From Streptomyces sp. 11x1 (GTDB lineage: Bacteria; Actinomycetota; Actinomycetes; Streptomycetales; Streptomycetaceae): DNA of 64,000 bases. The notes below the pieces were generated by a model. It was not told the origin of the DNA, made no database searches, and saw only the letters and a list, made by a program, of their open reading frames with translations. Made by a program: the position numbers and the translations under genes. This document shows positions 35,416-43,739 of the stretch, in pieces. Position 1 is the stretch's first letter. The number at the start of each line of letters is the position of its first letter. Location of the stretch: NCBI RefSeq assembly GCF_032598905.1, contig NZ_CP122458.1:1426001-1490000 (forward strand), read 5' to 3'.

Positions 35416-36839
35416 GCCGCCTCCTCGTGGTCGAGGAGGCGGTTCCGGGGCCGGCCCGGAGCGGCGAGGGCGGCCTCCGCCGCCGCGATGCCGCTGCGAA
35501 CCGCACTCTCCATGGTCGCGGGCCACCCGGTGGCGGTCCACGCTCCGGCCAGGTACAGGCCGGGTGCCTTGGTGCGGGCGCCGGGCCTGAGCCGTCCGAC
35601 GCCGGGGGTGGGAGCGAAGGTCGCGGTGCGCTCCCGGGTCACGAAGAAGTCCTTCACAGCGGCGCCTCGCGTGCCGGGCAGCAGCCGTTCCAGCTCGGGC
35701 AGATACCGCTCGCGCAGGACGGAGACCGGTGCGTCGATCTCGTTCCGCGCGGCCGACTGCGACAGCGCCAGGTACTGGCCCTCTCGCAGGCCCGAGGCCT
35801 CGGTCCGGTCGAAGACCCACTGGACGGGTGAGCCGAGCGCCGCGAAGAACGGCCGGCCGAGCACCTTACGGTCGTAGACCACATGGACGTTGAGGATCGG
35901 GGCGGTGCCGATCTCCAGCAGCCGCCCGGGCTCGTCGAGGGCTCCCTCGGGCAGCAGGTCGTACGTCTCGCACTGGGGCACGGCGAGCACGACGGCGTCC
36001 GCGTCGAGGGTCTCGCCGGGCACCTCGACCCGCCAGTTCCCGTTCTCCGTACGGGAGACGGAGGTGGCGCGGGCGCGCAGCACGGTGCGCACGCCCGCCG
36101 AGTCCAGCGCCTTGCGGGCCTTCCGGTCGTGCAGCTCACCGAGCGGCACCCGGGCCCAGCCGATGTCGGCGGCGCCCGGCTCGGACAGCAGGCCCGTCTT
36201 GAACACCATCGCGGCGAGCGCGAGGGAGGCGTCACCGGCCACCGCGTTGAGTGTGGCGACCCCCACGAGGTCCCACAGCGCCTCGACGGCCCGCGCCGAC
36301 TGCCCGTGCGCGGCGAGCCAGCCGCCGAAGTCCTGTGCGTCCAGGGCCGGATCGGCGAGGTCGAGCGCCTTCAGCGCCAGCGCGGCCCGCCCCACTCCGG
36401 CGCGCTCGGTGAGCGAGAGATGGGTGTACGTGGCGAGGCTGCGCCCCAGGTGCAGCGGTACGGGCAGCGCGTCGCGGCGCAGTCTGCCGAGCCGCCTGCC
36501 CGGCCGTCCCTCGGCGTCGAGAACGGGCACGTCGAGACGATCCTGCACGGGCGCGAGCGCGGCGGCGTCGACGCGGTCGAGGAACCAGCGGTAGGCGGTG
36601 CAACACCGCAGGTACACGTGCTGTCCGTTGTCGACGGTCAGGTCGCCGCGCTGGAAGGAGAAGGCTAGTCCGCCGAGGCGGGGCCGTCCTTCCAGAAGGG
36701 TGACCCGCGCGCCGGCGTCGGCGAGCGAGAGCGCGGCGGTGATGCCCGCGAGCCCTCCGCCGATCACCACGGCCGTGCTGCGGGGCCGGTCCTCACGGTC
36801 CGTTCCCCTCGGTTGCCGGGACTGCGTGCCATCGGTCAT
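35412..36839 (-). CDS. hpnE: Hydroxysqualene dehydroxylase (squalene-forming FAD oxidoreductase)
   Basis: 475 residues. The FAD dinucleotide motif VVIGGGLAGITAALSLADAG lies near residue 25, and the C-terminal YLAGAWTATGWPATMESAV is the amine-oxidase/phytoene-desaturase-type FAD motif. HpnE reduces hydroxysqualene to squalene, the third step of the HpnCDE route. ATG at 36839 is chosen; another ATG lies directly before it and GGGAGG precedes both. The start overlaps the preceding small gene and the stop overlaps the polyprenyl synthase, so translation is coupled throughout. Confidence 0.92.
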   Translation of the reverse strand: MTDGTQSRQPRGTDREDRPRSTAVVIGGGLAGITAALSLADAGARVTLLEGRPRLGGLAFSFQRGDLTVDNGQHVYLRCCTAYRWFLDRVDAAALAPVQDRLDVPVLDAEGRPGRRLGRLRRDALPVPLHLGRSLATYTHLSLTERAGVGRAALALKALDLADPALDAQDFGGWLAAHGQSARAVEALWDLVGVATLNAVAGDASLALAAMVFKTGLLSEPGAADIGWARVPLGELHDRKARKALDSAGVRTVLRARATSVSRTENGNWRVEVPGETLDADAVVLAVPQCETYDLLPEGALDEPGRLLEIGTAPILNVHVVYDRKVLGRPFFAALGSPVQWVFDRTEASGLREGQYLALSQSAARNEIDAPVSVLRERYLPELERLLPGTRGAAVKDFFVTRERTATFAPTPGVGRLRPGARTKAPGLYLAGAWTATGWPATMESAVRSGIAAAEAALAAPGRPRNRLLDHEEAA

Positions 36840-36976
36840 CATGCACCCTCCCCTGCCGGTCCGCCGGGGTGCCGGAGCGGTTCGCGGCGGACCGTCGCAG
36901 TCTGGGACGCCCCGCCGGTGCGGAGGGTTGCGTACCACTTTTCGCCGATGGGTTCTCCTTGGACCGGATTGTCCAT
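36839..36976 (-). CDS. 45-residue protein between hpnD and hpnE (DUF6380-like)
   Basis: MDNPVQGEPIGEKWYATLRT starts a 45-residue product that ends PAGEGA. It is not shadow coding: its ATG overlaps the hpnD stop (TGATG), AGGAGG lies nine bases upstream, and its stop overlaps the hpnE start. It is basic and polar, with no membrane helix. It resembles small actinobacterial proteins grouped as DUF6380, from memory. Conserved placement inside the squalene-forming genes suggests an accessory or coupling role. Function unknown. Confidence 0.72.
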   Translation of the reverse strand: MDNPVQGEPIGEKWYATLRTGGASQTATVRREPLRHPGGPAGEGA

Positions 36977-37926
36977 CAGACGCGCCTCCTGACGGTACGG
37001 CGTGACACATGGCGGGCGTCCAGACCCGACAGGCCGCGTACGGCGACGTACGCCTTCTCCCGGCCGGGCAGCGAGACGCGCCCGCGCAGCACCGCCTCCG
37101 GCTCGCGCTCGATGCGGTCGAGCAGCCGGCGGTAGATGCCGGCCATGGCGGCGACACAGGCGCCGCTGCGGCGGTCGAGCATCGGCAGCAGCCGGTACCC
37201 CTCGGCGAACAGGGCGCGGGCCCGGCGCACCTCGAAGTGCACCAGGCCCGCGAAGTCGGAGTCCGCGGGTGGCAGGGGCCCGGCGAACCCGGCCGAGCAG
37301 CCGAACTTCGCGAGGTCGTCGGAGGGCAGATAGGTTCGCCCGCCCTGCGCGTCCTCCCGAACGTCCCTGAGGATGTTGGTCAGTTGGAGGGCGAGGCCGA
37401 GGGTGTCGGCGTACTCCGGCGCGCGTTCCGCGCCGCGCGCCCCGGGTTCGGTGCCGAAGACGCCGAGCGAGAGCCTGCCGATGGCCCCCGCGACGCAGCG
37501 GCAGTAGACCTTGAGGTCTTCCCAGGTCTCGTAGTGCTCCCCGTGCACGTCCATGAGGACGCCGTCGATGAGTTCGTCGAGGGCGTCGAGAGGGATCGGG
37601 AAGGCGGCCGCCGCGTGGGCGAGGGCGACCGCGACGGGGTCCGTGTCGTCCTCGTCGACGGAGCCGCTCCTGACCCGGGTCAGCAGCACCCTGGTCTCCT
37701 CCAGCCTGCCCGCCTTGACCTCGATCGCGAGGGCACCGTCACCGATGTCGTCGACGCGCCGGGAGAAGGCGTACAGCGCGGACATCGCGCGGCGCTTGGG
37801 CGTCGGCAGCAGCCTGATGCCGTAGGCGAAGTTGCGGGCCTGCTGTCCGGTGACGGCCTCGCAGTAGCTGTAGGCGGCGAGTACCGGCGCGGACACGTGT
37901 GGTTCCGACTCCACGGTCCGGATCAC
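36976..37926 (-). CDS. hpnD: Presqualene diphosphate synthase
   Basis: 316 residues. The first Asp-rich motif is FSRRVDDIGDG, and the second is NILRDVREDAQGGRTYLP, the two Mg-diphosphate sites of squalene/phytoene synthases. YSYCEAVTGQQARNFAYGIRLLP is the substrate-binding N-terminal block. HpnD condenses two farnesyl diphosphates to presqualene diphosphate. The GTG start overlaps the stop of hpnC (GTGA). Distinguished from HpnC by the more canonical motifs and position. Confidence 0.93.
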   Translation of the reverse strand: MIRTVESEPHVSAPVLAAYSYCEAVTGQQARNFAYGIRLLPTPKRRAMSALYAFSRRVDDIGDGALAIEVKAGRLEETRVLLTRVRSGSVDEDDTDPVAVALAHAAAAFPIPLDALDELIDGVLMDVHGEHYETWEDLKVYCRCVAGAIGRLSLGVFGTEPGARGAERAPEYADTLGLALQLTNILRDVREDAQGGRTYLPSDDLAKFGCSAGFAGPLPPADSDFAGLVHFEVRRARALFAEGYRLLPMLDRRSGACVAAMAGIYRRLLDRIEREPEAVLRGRVSLPGREKAYVAVRGLSGLDARHVSRRTVRRRV

Positions 37927-38825
37927 CCCTCTCCTCGCAGGGTCGCGCCCACCTCGCGCAGCAGCCGGAGCTTGCCGGGCTTGGGCGGGCCGGGAAGTAC
38001 GTCGAATGCGGCGGCGGCGATGGCGTGGACCGCCGCCCTTCCTCCCGCCACGAACCCCGCGAGGAGCAGCCTCAGCCTGCCGTGGACGCTGCCCACGAGA
38101 GGGGCGCCCTCGTCGAGGAGAAGGCGGGCGCGTTCCGCCTCGTACGCGATCAGGGCGCGCACCGACGCGCCCGCGGTGGGCGCGGCGAGGTCCTTCTCCT
38201 GGACGTGGAAGCGCTTCATGTCCGCGGCGGGCAGATAGATCCGGTCACGGCCCAGGTCCTCGGCGACGTCCTGGAGGTGTTCGACGATCTGCAGCGCGGT
38301 GCAGATCGCGTCCGAGTGCCGGACCCGCTCGGGGGTGGTCGCGCCGGTGACGGCGAGGACCAGGTGGCCGACGGGGTTGGCGGACAGGGCGCAGTAGGCG
38401 AGCAGGTCGTCGTAGGTCTCGTACCGCTTGACCAGCTGGTCCTGGCGGTTGGCGGCGATCAGCGCGAGGAACGGCTCGGGGGTGAGGCGGTGGCGGCGGA
38501 CGGTGTGCCGCAGCCCGCGCAGCAGGGGGTGGTTCGGGGTGCCGTCGAAGACCTTGCCGAGGTCGGCCTCGAAGGCGTCCAGGAGGAGCAGTCGGTCCTC
38601 GGCGTCCTGCGGGGCGAGGCCGAGGAGGCGGGCGTCGGCGCCGCCGGGGGCGAGATCGCCGTCGCCGATGTCGTCGACGAGGCGGGCGAAGCCGTAGACG
38701 GCCATGAGGTCGTCGCGCCAGGCCCGGGGCAGGAAGAACGGGGCGACGGGAAAGTTCTCGGCCCCGGCCTTGTCGAGGGTGTCGCGCTCCGGGTTCCCGG
38801 TGCGCGCCGTCCCGGTTTCGGTCAC
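37923..38825 (-). CDS. hpnC: Hydroxysqualene synthase
   Basis: 300 residues. Its motifs are FARLVDDIGDGD and EHLQDVAEDLGRDRIYLP, with ENFPVAPFFLP near residue 24, which is typical of HpnC. It converts presqualene diphosphate to hydroxysqualene. The GTG at 38825 overlaps the stop of a 21-codon upstream reading frame, so initiation may depend on translation of that leader. First structural gene of the hopanoid operon; its promoter should lie in 38888-39200. Confidence 0.92.
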   Translation of the reverse strand: MTETGTARTGNPERDTLDKAGAENFPVAPFFLPRAWRDDLMAVYGFARLVDDIGDGDLAPGGADARLLGLAPQDAEDRLLLLDAFEADLGKVFDGTPNHPLLRGLRHTVRRHRLTPEPFLALIAANRQDQLVKRYETYDDLLAYCALSANPVGHLVLAVTGATTPERVRHSDAICTALQIVEHLQDVAEDLGRDRIYLPAADMKRFHVQEKDLAAPTAGASVRALIAYEAERARLLLDEGAPLVGSVHGRLRLLLAGFVAGGRAAVHAIAAAAFDVLPGPPKPGKLRLLREVGATLRGEG

Positions 38826-38887
38826 CGCTCGTCACCCGGCGCGGGAACGGCAGAAGCGTGGTTGCGCTGGGGAGTCTCCGTAGCCAT
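38822..38887 (-). CDS. Possible 21-residue leader peptide coupled to hpnC
   Basis: ATG 38887 opens a frame MATETPQRNHASAVPAPGDE ending in R and a TGA at 38822-38824. A GGGAG lies about 13 bases ahead of the ATG. The stop overlaps the GTG of hpnC, which otherwise has only a weak ribosome site. No known function; codon use is ordinary. It may simply be a coupling device. Confidence 0.45.
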   Translation of the reverse strand: MATETPQRNHASAVPAPGDER

Positions 38888-39254
38888 GGCCGTCACATCT
38901 CCCGTTCTACACTGCCGACCCAATACGCACTATTTCGGACACGCCGCCCAGTGGGCGGCGTCTGCGGCGGATGCCGGGTGTCGCGCATTATGGACCCACT
39001 TGCCGCGATTCGGCACCGGTACAGCTTACGTTGTACAACGCACCATGCTTCGTGGGGGTGTCCTGCACATCACAAGAACGCACCGATTGCCCCCAAGATT
39101 CCTATGGGCGGCCGGAGTTGACGCTTCCTTGCCAAAGTTGGCGTTTCCTTTGCGGATGCCGCCCCCAGGCTGCCGGACGAGCGCCCGCCCCGGTCTCCCT
39201 TGCAGACGCCGGGCCCCGCCGGAGCAGTTCCGGCGGGGCCCGGGTCGTGCGGGA
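38888..39254. promoter_or_regulatory. Gap between hopanoid operon and ABC exporter, with palindrome and repeats
   Basis: 367 bases. CGTTGTACAACG at 39029-39040 is a perfect 12-base palindrome in AT-rich DNA upstream of hpnC. A direct repeat (agttgacgcttccttg 39116-39131, agttggcgtttccttt 39136-39151, 20-base period) follows. The right end holds the exporter terminator. A gene-free control region for hpnC is the simplest reading. Confidence 0.5.
39210..39242 (-). terminator. Terminator of the ABC exporter operon
   Basis: A 13-base perfect stem with arms 39210-39222 and 39230-39242, core GGGCCCCGCCGG, around a seven-base loop. It follows the stop of the leftward ATPase gene by 12 bases. Confidence 0.85.
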
Positions 39255-40022
39255 CTACTTGCCCGTGAACTTCTCGTACTCCTTGAGCACCTCGTCGGTC
39301 GGGCCGTCCATGCGCAGTTCGCCGCGCTCCAGCCACAGGACGCGGTCGCAGGTGTCGCGGATGGACTTGTTGTTGTGGCTGACCAGGAAGACCGTGCCGG
39401 CCTCCTTGCGCAGCTCGCGGATGCGGGCCTCGGAGCGCTTCTGGAAAGCACGGTCACCGGTGGCGAGGGCCTCGTCGATCATCAGCACGTCGTGGTCCTT
39501 CGCGGCCGCGATGGAGAAGCGCAGGCGGGCCGCCATGCCGGAGGAGTACGTGCGCATCGGCAGGGTGATGAAGTCGCCCTTCTCGTTGATGCCGGAGAAG
39601 TCGACGATCCCCTGGTAGCGCTCCTTGATCTGGTCGCGGGACATGCCCATCGCCAGGCCGCCCAATATGACGTTGCGTTCGCCCGTGAGGTCGTTCATCA
39701 GGGCGGCGTTCACGCCGAGCAGCGAGGGCTGGCCGTCGGTGTAGACCTTGCCCTTCTCCGCGGGGAGCAGACCCGCGATCGCGCGCAGCAGGGTGGACTT
39801 GCCGGAGCCGTTGGAGCCGATCAGGCCGATCGCCTCGCCCCGGTAGGCGACGAAGGAGACGCCCTTCACCGCGTGCACCTTGCGCACGCCGCGCTCCTCG
39901 CCGCGCTTGAGGATGCGGCTGAGGGCGGCGGTCGCGCTGCCCTTGCCGGTCCTGGCGCCGTTGACGCGGTAGACGATGTGCAGTTCGTCCGCGATGACGG
40001 TGGGGATGAGTGACTCAGCCAC
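39255..40022 (-). CDS. ABC exporter ATP-binding protein (TagH/Wzt-like)
   Basis: 255 residues. Walker A is GSNGSGKSTLL, the signature is YSSGMAARLRFS, Walker B is VLMIDEALATGD and the H-loop is LVSHN. The divergent signature and the long N-terminal part before Walker A are typical of polysaccharide and teichoic-acid exporter ATPases. The GTG start overlaps the stop of the permease gene by eight bases. With that permease, it should power export of a lipid-linked polymer across the membrane. Confidence 0.92.
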   Translation of the reverse strand: MAESLIPTVIADELHIVYRVNGARTGKGSATAALSRILKRGEERGVRKVHAVKGVSFVAYRGEAIGLIGSNGSGKSTLLRAIAGLLPAEKGKVYTDGQPSLLGVNAALMNDLTGERNVILGGLAMGMSRDQIKERYQGIVDFSGINEKGDFITLPMRTYSSGMAARLRFSIAAAKDHDVLMIDEALATGDRAFQKRSEARIRELRKEAGTVFLVSHNNKSIRDTCDRVLWLERGELRMDGPTDEVLKEYEKFTGK

Positions 40023-40944
40023 GGCCGTACCTCTCCTCCGCCTTCCAGAAGTACACGAAGCCGCCGAGCGCGATCAGCACGGCCCAGCCGAGTGCGACCG
40101 CCCACACGTGCGGGGGCAGGTTCTCGCGGCCGTAGCCGTCGATCAGCGCGAAGCGCATCAGGTCCATGTAGATCGCCGCCGGGTTCCACTGGAGGACGTC
40201 CGCGATCCACTTGGGGTGGTCCTCCAGCATCACCGGGATGGAGAACATGACGCCGGAGGCGTACATCCAGGTCCGCATCACGAACGGCATCAGCTGCGCG
40301 AGGTCCGGGGTCTTGGCGCCCATCCGGGCCATGATCAGCGCGAGCCCGGTGTTGAAGAGGAACTGCAGCACCAGCACGGGCAGGATCAGCAGCCAGGACA
40401 GGCGCGGGTAACTGCCGAAGCCGACCGCGACGCAGAACAGCACGATCATCGAGAACATCAACTGCTGGAGCTGCTGGAGCGCGAAGGAAATGGGCAGCGA
40501 GGCCCGCGGGAAGTGCAGGGCGCGCACCAGGCCCAGGTTTCCGGAGATCGCGCGGACGCCGGCCATCACCGAGCTCTGGGTGAAGGTGAAGACGAACACA
40601 CCCGTGACCAGGAACGGGATGTACACCTCGCGGGGCATGCCGCGATCGGCACCCAGGATGAGGCCGAAGATCAGGAAGTACACCAGCGCGTTGAGCAGCG
40701 GGGTGGCCACCTGCCACAGCTGGCCGAGCTTGGCCTGGCTGTACTGCGCGGTGAGCTTCGCCTGGGAGAAGGCGAGGATGAAGTGGCGCCGCCCCCACAT
40801 CTGGCGGACGTACTCCACGAGTCCGGGCCGGGCGCCGCTCACGGCGAGCCCGTACTTGGCGGCCAGTTCCGTCGCGGAGAGCCCGTCGTCGGGCGACGGA
40901 CGGTCGCTCACCACAACCCTGCCGTCATGCGTTGTCTCACTCAC
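40015..40944 (-). CDS. ABC-2 type exporter permease (TagG/Wzm-like)
   Basis: 309 residues with six hydrophobic segments after a soluble N-terminus of about 75 residues. QAKLGQLWQVATPLLNALVYFLIFG is the typical Wzm/TagG region (shown here by its ends), followed by the ABC-2 pattern near FPRASLPISFALQQLQQL. GTG at 40944 opens the gene; the ATPase overlaps its 3' end. The pair match exporters of teichoic acids and O-antigens. The substrate is presumably the product of the upstream sugar- and polyol-phosphate genes. Confidence 0.9.
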   Translation of the reverse strand: MSETTHDGRVVVSDRPSPDDGLSATELAAKYGLAVSGARPGLVEYVRQMWGRRHFILAFSQAKLTAQYSQAKLGQLWQVATPLLNALVYFLIFGLILGADRGMPREVYIPFLVTGVFVFTFTQSSVMAGVRAISGNLGLVRALHFPRASLPISFALQQLQQLMFSMIVLFCVAVGFGSYPRLSWLLILPVLVLQFLFNTGLALIMARMGAKTPDLAQLMPFVMRTWMYASGVMFSIPVMLEDHPKWIADVLQWNPAAIYMDLMRFALIDGYGRENLPPHVWAVALGWAVLIALGGFVYFWKAEERYGRG

Positions 40945-41039
40945 AAATGGAAACTTTCGTCCTCAAAGTGCGCAGCCTGGTCGGGCCGAGGCGGAAACCT
41001 GGACCGGGTACGGCCGCATGCTCTCAGATTTCGAGCTTG

Positions 41040-41912
41040 TCAGATGACGGGAGGTCGTCCCAGCCGGGTCAGCCGCCACACCGTACGCCACTTCATGGGC
41101 CGACGGGGACCACAGGGGCTCGTCCAGCCCTCCTTGAAGCCGCCGAACCAGGCCTTCAGTGCAGGCCCGGAGGGCTTGCGGAGCAGGGTCAGCAGCAACC
41201 AGACGCCCAGATAGACCGGGACGAGCGGCGCGGGGAGGTTACGGCGCGCGAGCCAGACGCGGTTGCGCGCGACCATGCGGTGGTAGACCGCGTGCCGGGA
41301 GGGCACGGTCGTGGGGTGGTACAGCACCATGTCGGACCGGTAGTCGATCATCCAGCCCGCGTCGAGGGCCCGCCATGCCAGGTCGGTTTCCTCGTGCGCG
41401 TAGAAGAATTCGTCCGGGAGGCCGCCGACTTCGGCGAAGACCTGGGTGCGTACGGCGTTGGCGCCGCCGAGGAAGGTGGTGACCCGAGAGGAGCGCATCG
41501 GGTCGGCGGCCCGCAGCCGGGGGACATGGCGCCGCTGGGTCTCGCCGGTGTCGGGGTCGGCGATACGGAAGCTGACGATGCCGAGCCTCGGGTCGTCCTC
41601 GAAGGCCCTGCGGCAGAGTTCGGCGGTGTCGTGGTGCGCGAGCAGACCGTCGTCGTCGAGGAAGAGCAGCACGTCGACGTCCCGGCCGCTGGGGCCGAAC
41701 GCCTCTATGCCTGTGTTGCGGCCGCCGGGGATGCCGAGGTTCTCCGGCAGCTCGACCGTCCGGACGCCCTCGGGGACGTCCGGGACGGGCGAGCCGTTGC
41801 CGACGACGACCGCCTCGACCCGGTCGCCCTCCTGCTTGGCGACCGAGTCGAGGAGGGCGCGGAGTTCGTCGGGGCGGTTGCCCATGGTGATGATCACCGC
41901 GCCGACCTTCAT
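41040..41912 (-). CDS. Family 2 glycosyltransferase
   Basis: 290 residues with a GT-A fold. VGAVIITMGNRPDELRALLDS starts the nucleotide-sugar domain, LLFLDDDGLL is the DxD region, and FLGGANAVRTQVFAEVGGLPDEFFYAHEETDLAWRAL is the acceptor region, read as FLGGANAVR, FAEVGG and HEETDLAWR. It resembles rhamnosyl- or galactofuranosyl-type transferases of cell-wall assembly. The start ATG lies eight bases after the CDP-alcohol transferase; a GTG overlapping that stop is an alternative. It probably adds a sugar to the lipid-linked or polymer intermediate that the ABC pair exports. Confidence 0.87.
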   Translation of the reverse strand: MKVGAVIITMGNRPDELRALLDSVAKQEGDRVEAVVVGNGSPVPDVPEGVRTVELPENLGIPGGRNTGIEAFGPSGRDVDVLLFLDDDGLLAHHDTAELCRRAFEDDPRLGIVSFRIADPDTGETQRRHVPRLRAADPMRSSRVTTFLGGANAVRTQVFAEVGGLPDEFFYAHEETDLAWRALDAGWMIDYRSDMVLYHPTTVPSRHAVYHRMVARNRVWLARRNLPAPLVPVYLGVWLLLTLLRKPSGPALKAWFGGFKEGWTSPCGPRRPMKWRTVWRLTRLGRPPVI

Positions 41913-41920
41913 GCCGCCGC

Positions 41921-42700
41921 TCACTTCAGCCTGCTGGAGACGAGGATCGACACCAGGTGCAGCAGGGTCTGGAGCAGGGCGATGCCGGCCAGGACGGCGA
42001 CGCCCACCCGGGAGAAGAAGAGGTCGCCCCGGATCTGGTCCACGACCGCGAGGGCCAGGATCAGCAGGGACGCCTCGACGCCGAGGATCAGCCGGTGGAA
42101 CTTCAGGGCGGCGGCGGCCCTGCGGGCCAGCGCCATGCCGGAGGAGCGCGGCTCGGCGGCCGACTCCTGGACCGGCGGCTTGCCGGTCTGATGCCGGGCG
42201 ACGCCCACGAGGTCCGTCTCGGCCTTGATCAGGATGGCGCCGAGCGCGGCGAGGGTGCCGAGGAAGGCCCACAGCCAGTCGATCCGGCCGGTGCCCCACA
42301 GGTCGGCCGCGCGCAGCCCGAAGCCGACGAGGACGGCCGCGTCGCACAGGTAGGCGCCGACCCGGTCGACGTAGACGCCGGTCATCGAGTACTGCTTGCG
42401 CCAGCGGGCGATCTCGCCGTCGACGCAGTCGAACAGCAGGTACAGCTGGACCATCAGCACACCGAGGACAGCGCCCGGGATGCCCGGCACCAGCAGGGCC
42501 GGGGCGGCGAGGACGCCGAAGACGGTCATCAGGTAGGTCAGCTGGTTGGGCGTGACCCGGGTGTTCACCAGGTGCCGGTCTATCCGCAGCGAGATCTCGC
42601 GCATGTAGAGCCGGCCGGCCCAGTGCTCACCGCTGCGCCGGTCCTTCACACCCGGGGGGTGAACGACCGGGCGCAGCTCAGCTACTGATGGCTTTGGCAT
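41921..42700 (-). CDS. CDP-alcohol phosphatidyltransferase family protein with altered motif
   Basis: 259 residues, about six membrane helices. The CDP-OH motif begins well, LFDCVDGEIAR, then GVYVDRVGAYLCD. In the consensus DxxDGxxAR...G...D...D the last Asp is Ala here, and it is the residue expected to act as general base. A nearby Asp four residues on may compensate, or the protein may belong to a variant clade. It overlaps the dehydrogenase gene upstream by 23 bases. It probably transfers a polyol-phosphate from a CDP-activated donor, but loss of the usual base makes activity uncertain. Confidence 0.8.
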   Translation of the reverse strand: MPKPSVAELRPVVHPPGVKDRRSGEHWAGRLYMREISLRIDRHLVNTRVTPNQLTYLMTVFGVLAAPALLVPGIPGAVLGVLMVQLYLLFDCVDGEIARWRKQYSMTGVYVDRVGAYLCDAAVLVGFGLRAADLWGTGRIDWLWAFLGTLAALGAILIKAETDLVGVARHQTGKPPVQESAAEPRSSGMALARRAAAALKFHRLILGVEASLLILALAVVDQIRGDLFFSRVGVAVLAGIALLQTLLHLVSILVSSRLK

Positions 42701-43739
42701 AGTCGGCGTAGGCGTCCTTGATCTGTTCGGTGCTCAGTTCGAGGTGTTCCAGGATGGTGTAGCGGCCCGGCCGGGTCTGCGGGGCGAACTCCACGACCTG
42801 GACGAACTCGTCGACCGTGAAGCCGATCTCCTCCGGGAGGACGGGCAGGCCGTGGCGGTGGAGCACCTCGGCCATGAACGCCGACTCCTCCTTCGCCCCG
42901 CGCAGGTGCATCGCGAAGGCCGCGCCCAGGCCGCACTGCTCGCCGTGACTGGCGGCGCGCTTGGGGAAGAGCAGGTCGAAGGCGTGGTTGATCTCGTGGC
43001 AGGCACCCGAGGCGGGACGCGAGTCGCCCGCGACCGACATCGAGATACCAGTGAGGACCAAGCCCTCGGCGAGCACCTGGAGGAAGGCGTCGTCGCCGAC
43101 GCCTCCGGGGTGTCGCAGCACGGCCTCGCCGGCCTGGCGTGCCATGGCGGCAGCGAGACCGTCGATGTCCTCGCCCTTCTCGCGGGCGGCGAGCTCCCAG
43201 TCGGCGACCGCGGAGATGTTGGACAGAGCGTCGCCGATGCCGGAGCGCACGAAGCGGACGGGGGCCTCGCGGATGACGTCGAGGTCGATGACGACCGCGA
43301 TCGGGTTCGGCACACCGTAGGAGCCGCGGCCCGCGTCGTTGTCGAGGGTCGCCACGGGCGAGCACAGGCCGTCGTGCGACAGGTTCGTCGCGACGGCGAC
43401 CAGGGGCAGCCCGACCCGTGCGGCGGCGAACTTGGCGCAGTCGATGATCTTGCCGCCGCCGAGGCCCACGACCGCGTCGTAGTGCCCGCGCTTCATGGCG
43501 TCGGCCAGCTTGATCGCGTCGTCCAGGGTGCCGCCGCCGACCTCGAACCAGTCGGCCTTGGGCAGCGCCGGGAGGACCCGCTCGCGCAGCTTGGCGCCGG
43601 AGCCGCCGCTGATCGCGACGGCCAGCCGGCCGGACGACGAGATCCGCTGGTCCGCGAGGACCGTCGCCAGATCGTCGAGCGCGCCCGCGCGGATGTCGAC
43701 GACGATCGGCGAGGGGATGAGCCTCGTCAGTACTGGCAC
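42678..43739 (-). CDS. sn-Glycerol-1-phosphate dehydrogenase-like, iron-type alcohol dehydrogenase superfamily
   Basis: 353 residues. The NAD site GLGGGKIIDCAKFAA, the ATNLSHDGLCSPVAT block, and metal ligands in GIGDALSN, GACHEINHA and ASHGEQCG match glycerol-1-phosphate dehydrogenases (archaeal EgsA and bacterial AraM) better than glycerol dehydrogenases. It would reduce dihydroxyacetone phosphate to glycerol-1-phosphate. Its start overlaps the nucleotidyltransferase gene and its 3' end overlaps the CDP-alcohol transferase. With those neighbours, a CDP-activated glycerol or related polyol phosphate precursor is a consistent inference. Substrate not fixed by sequence. Confidence 0.82.
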   Translation of the reverse strand: MPVLTRLIPSPIVVDIRAGALDDLATVLADQRISSSGRLAVAISGGSGAKLRERVLPALPKADWFEVGGGTLDDAIKLADAMKRGHYDAVVGLGGGKIIDCAKFAAARVGLPLVAVATNLSHDGLCSPVATLDNDAGRGSYGVPNPIAVVIDLDVIREAPVRFVRSGIGDALSNISAVADWELAAREKGEDIDGLAAAMARQAGEAVLRHPGGVGDDAFLQVLAEGLVLTGISMSVAGDSRPASGACHEINHAFDLLFPKRAASHGEQCGLGAAFAMHLRGAKEESAFMAEVLHRHGLPVLPEEIGFTVDEFVQVVEFAPQTRPGRYTILEHLELSTEQIKDAYADYAKAISS

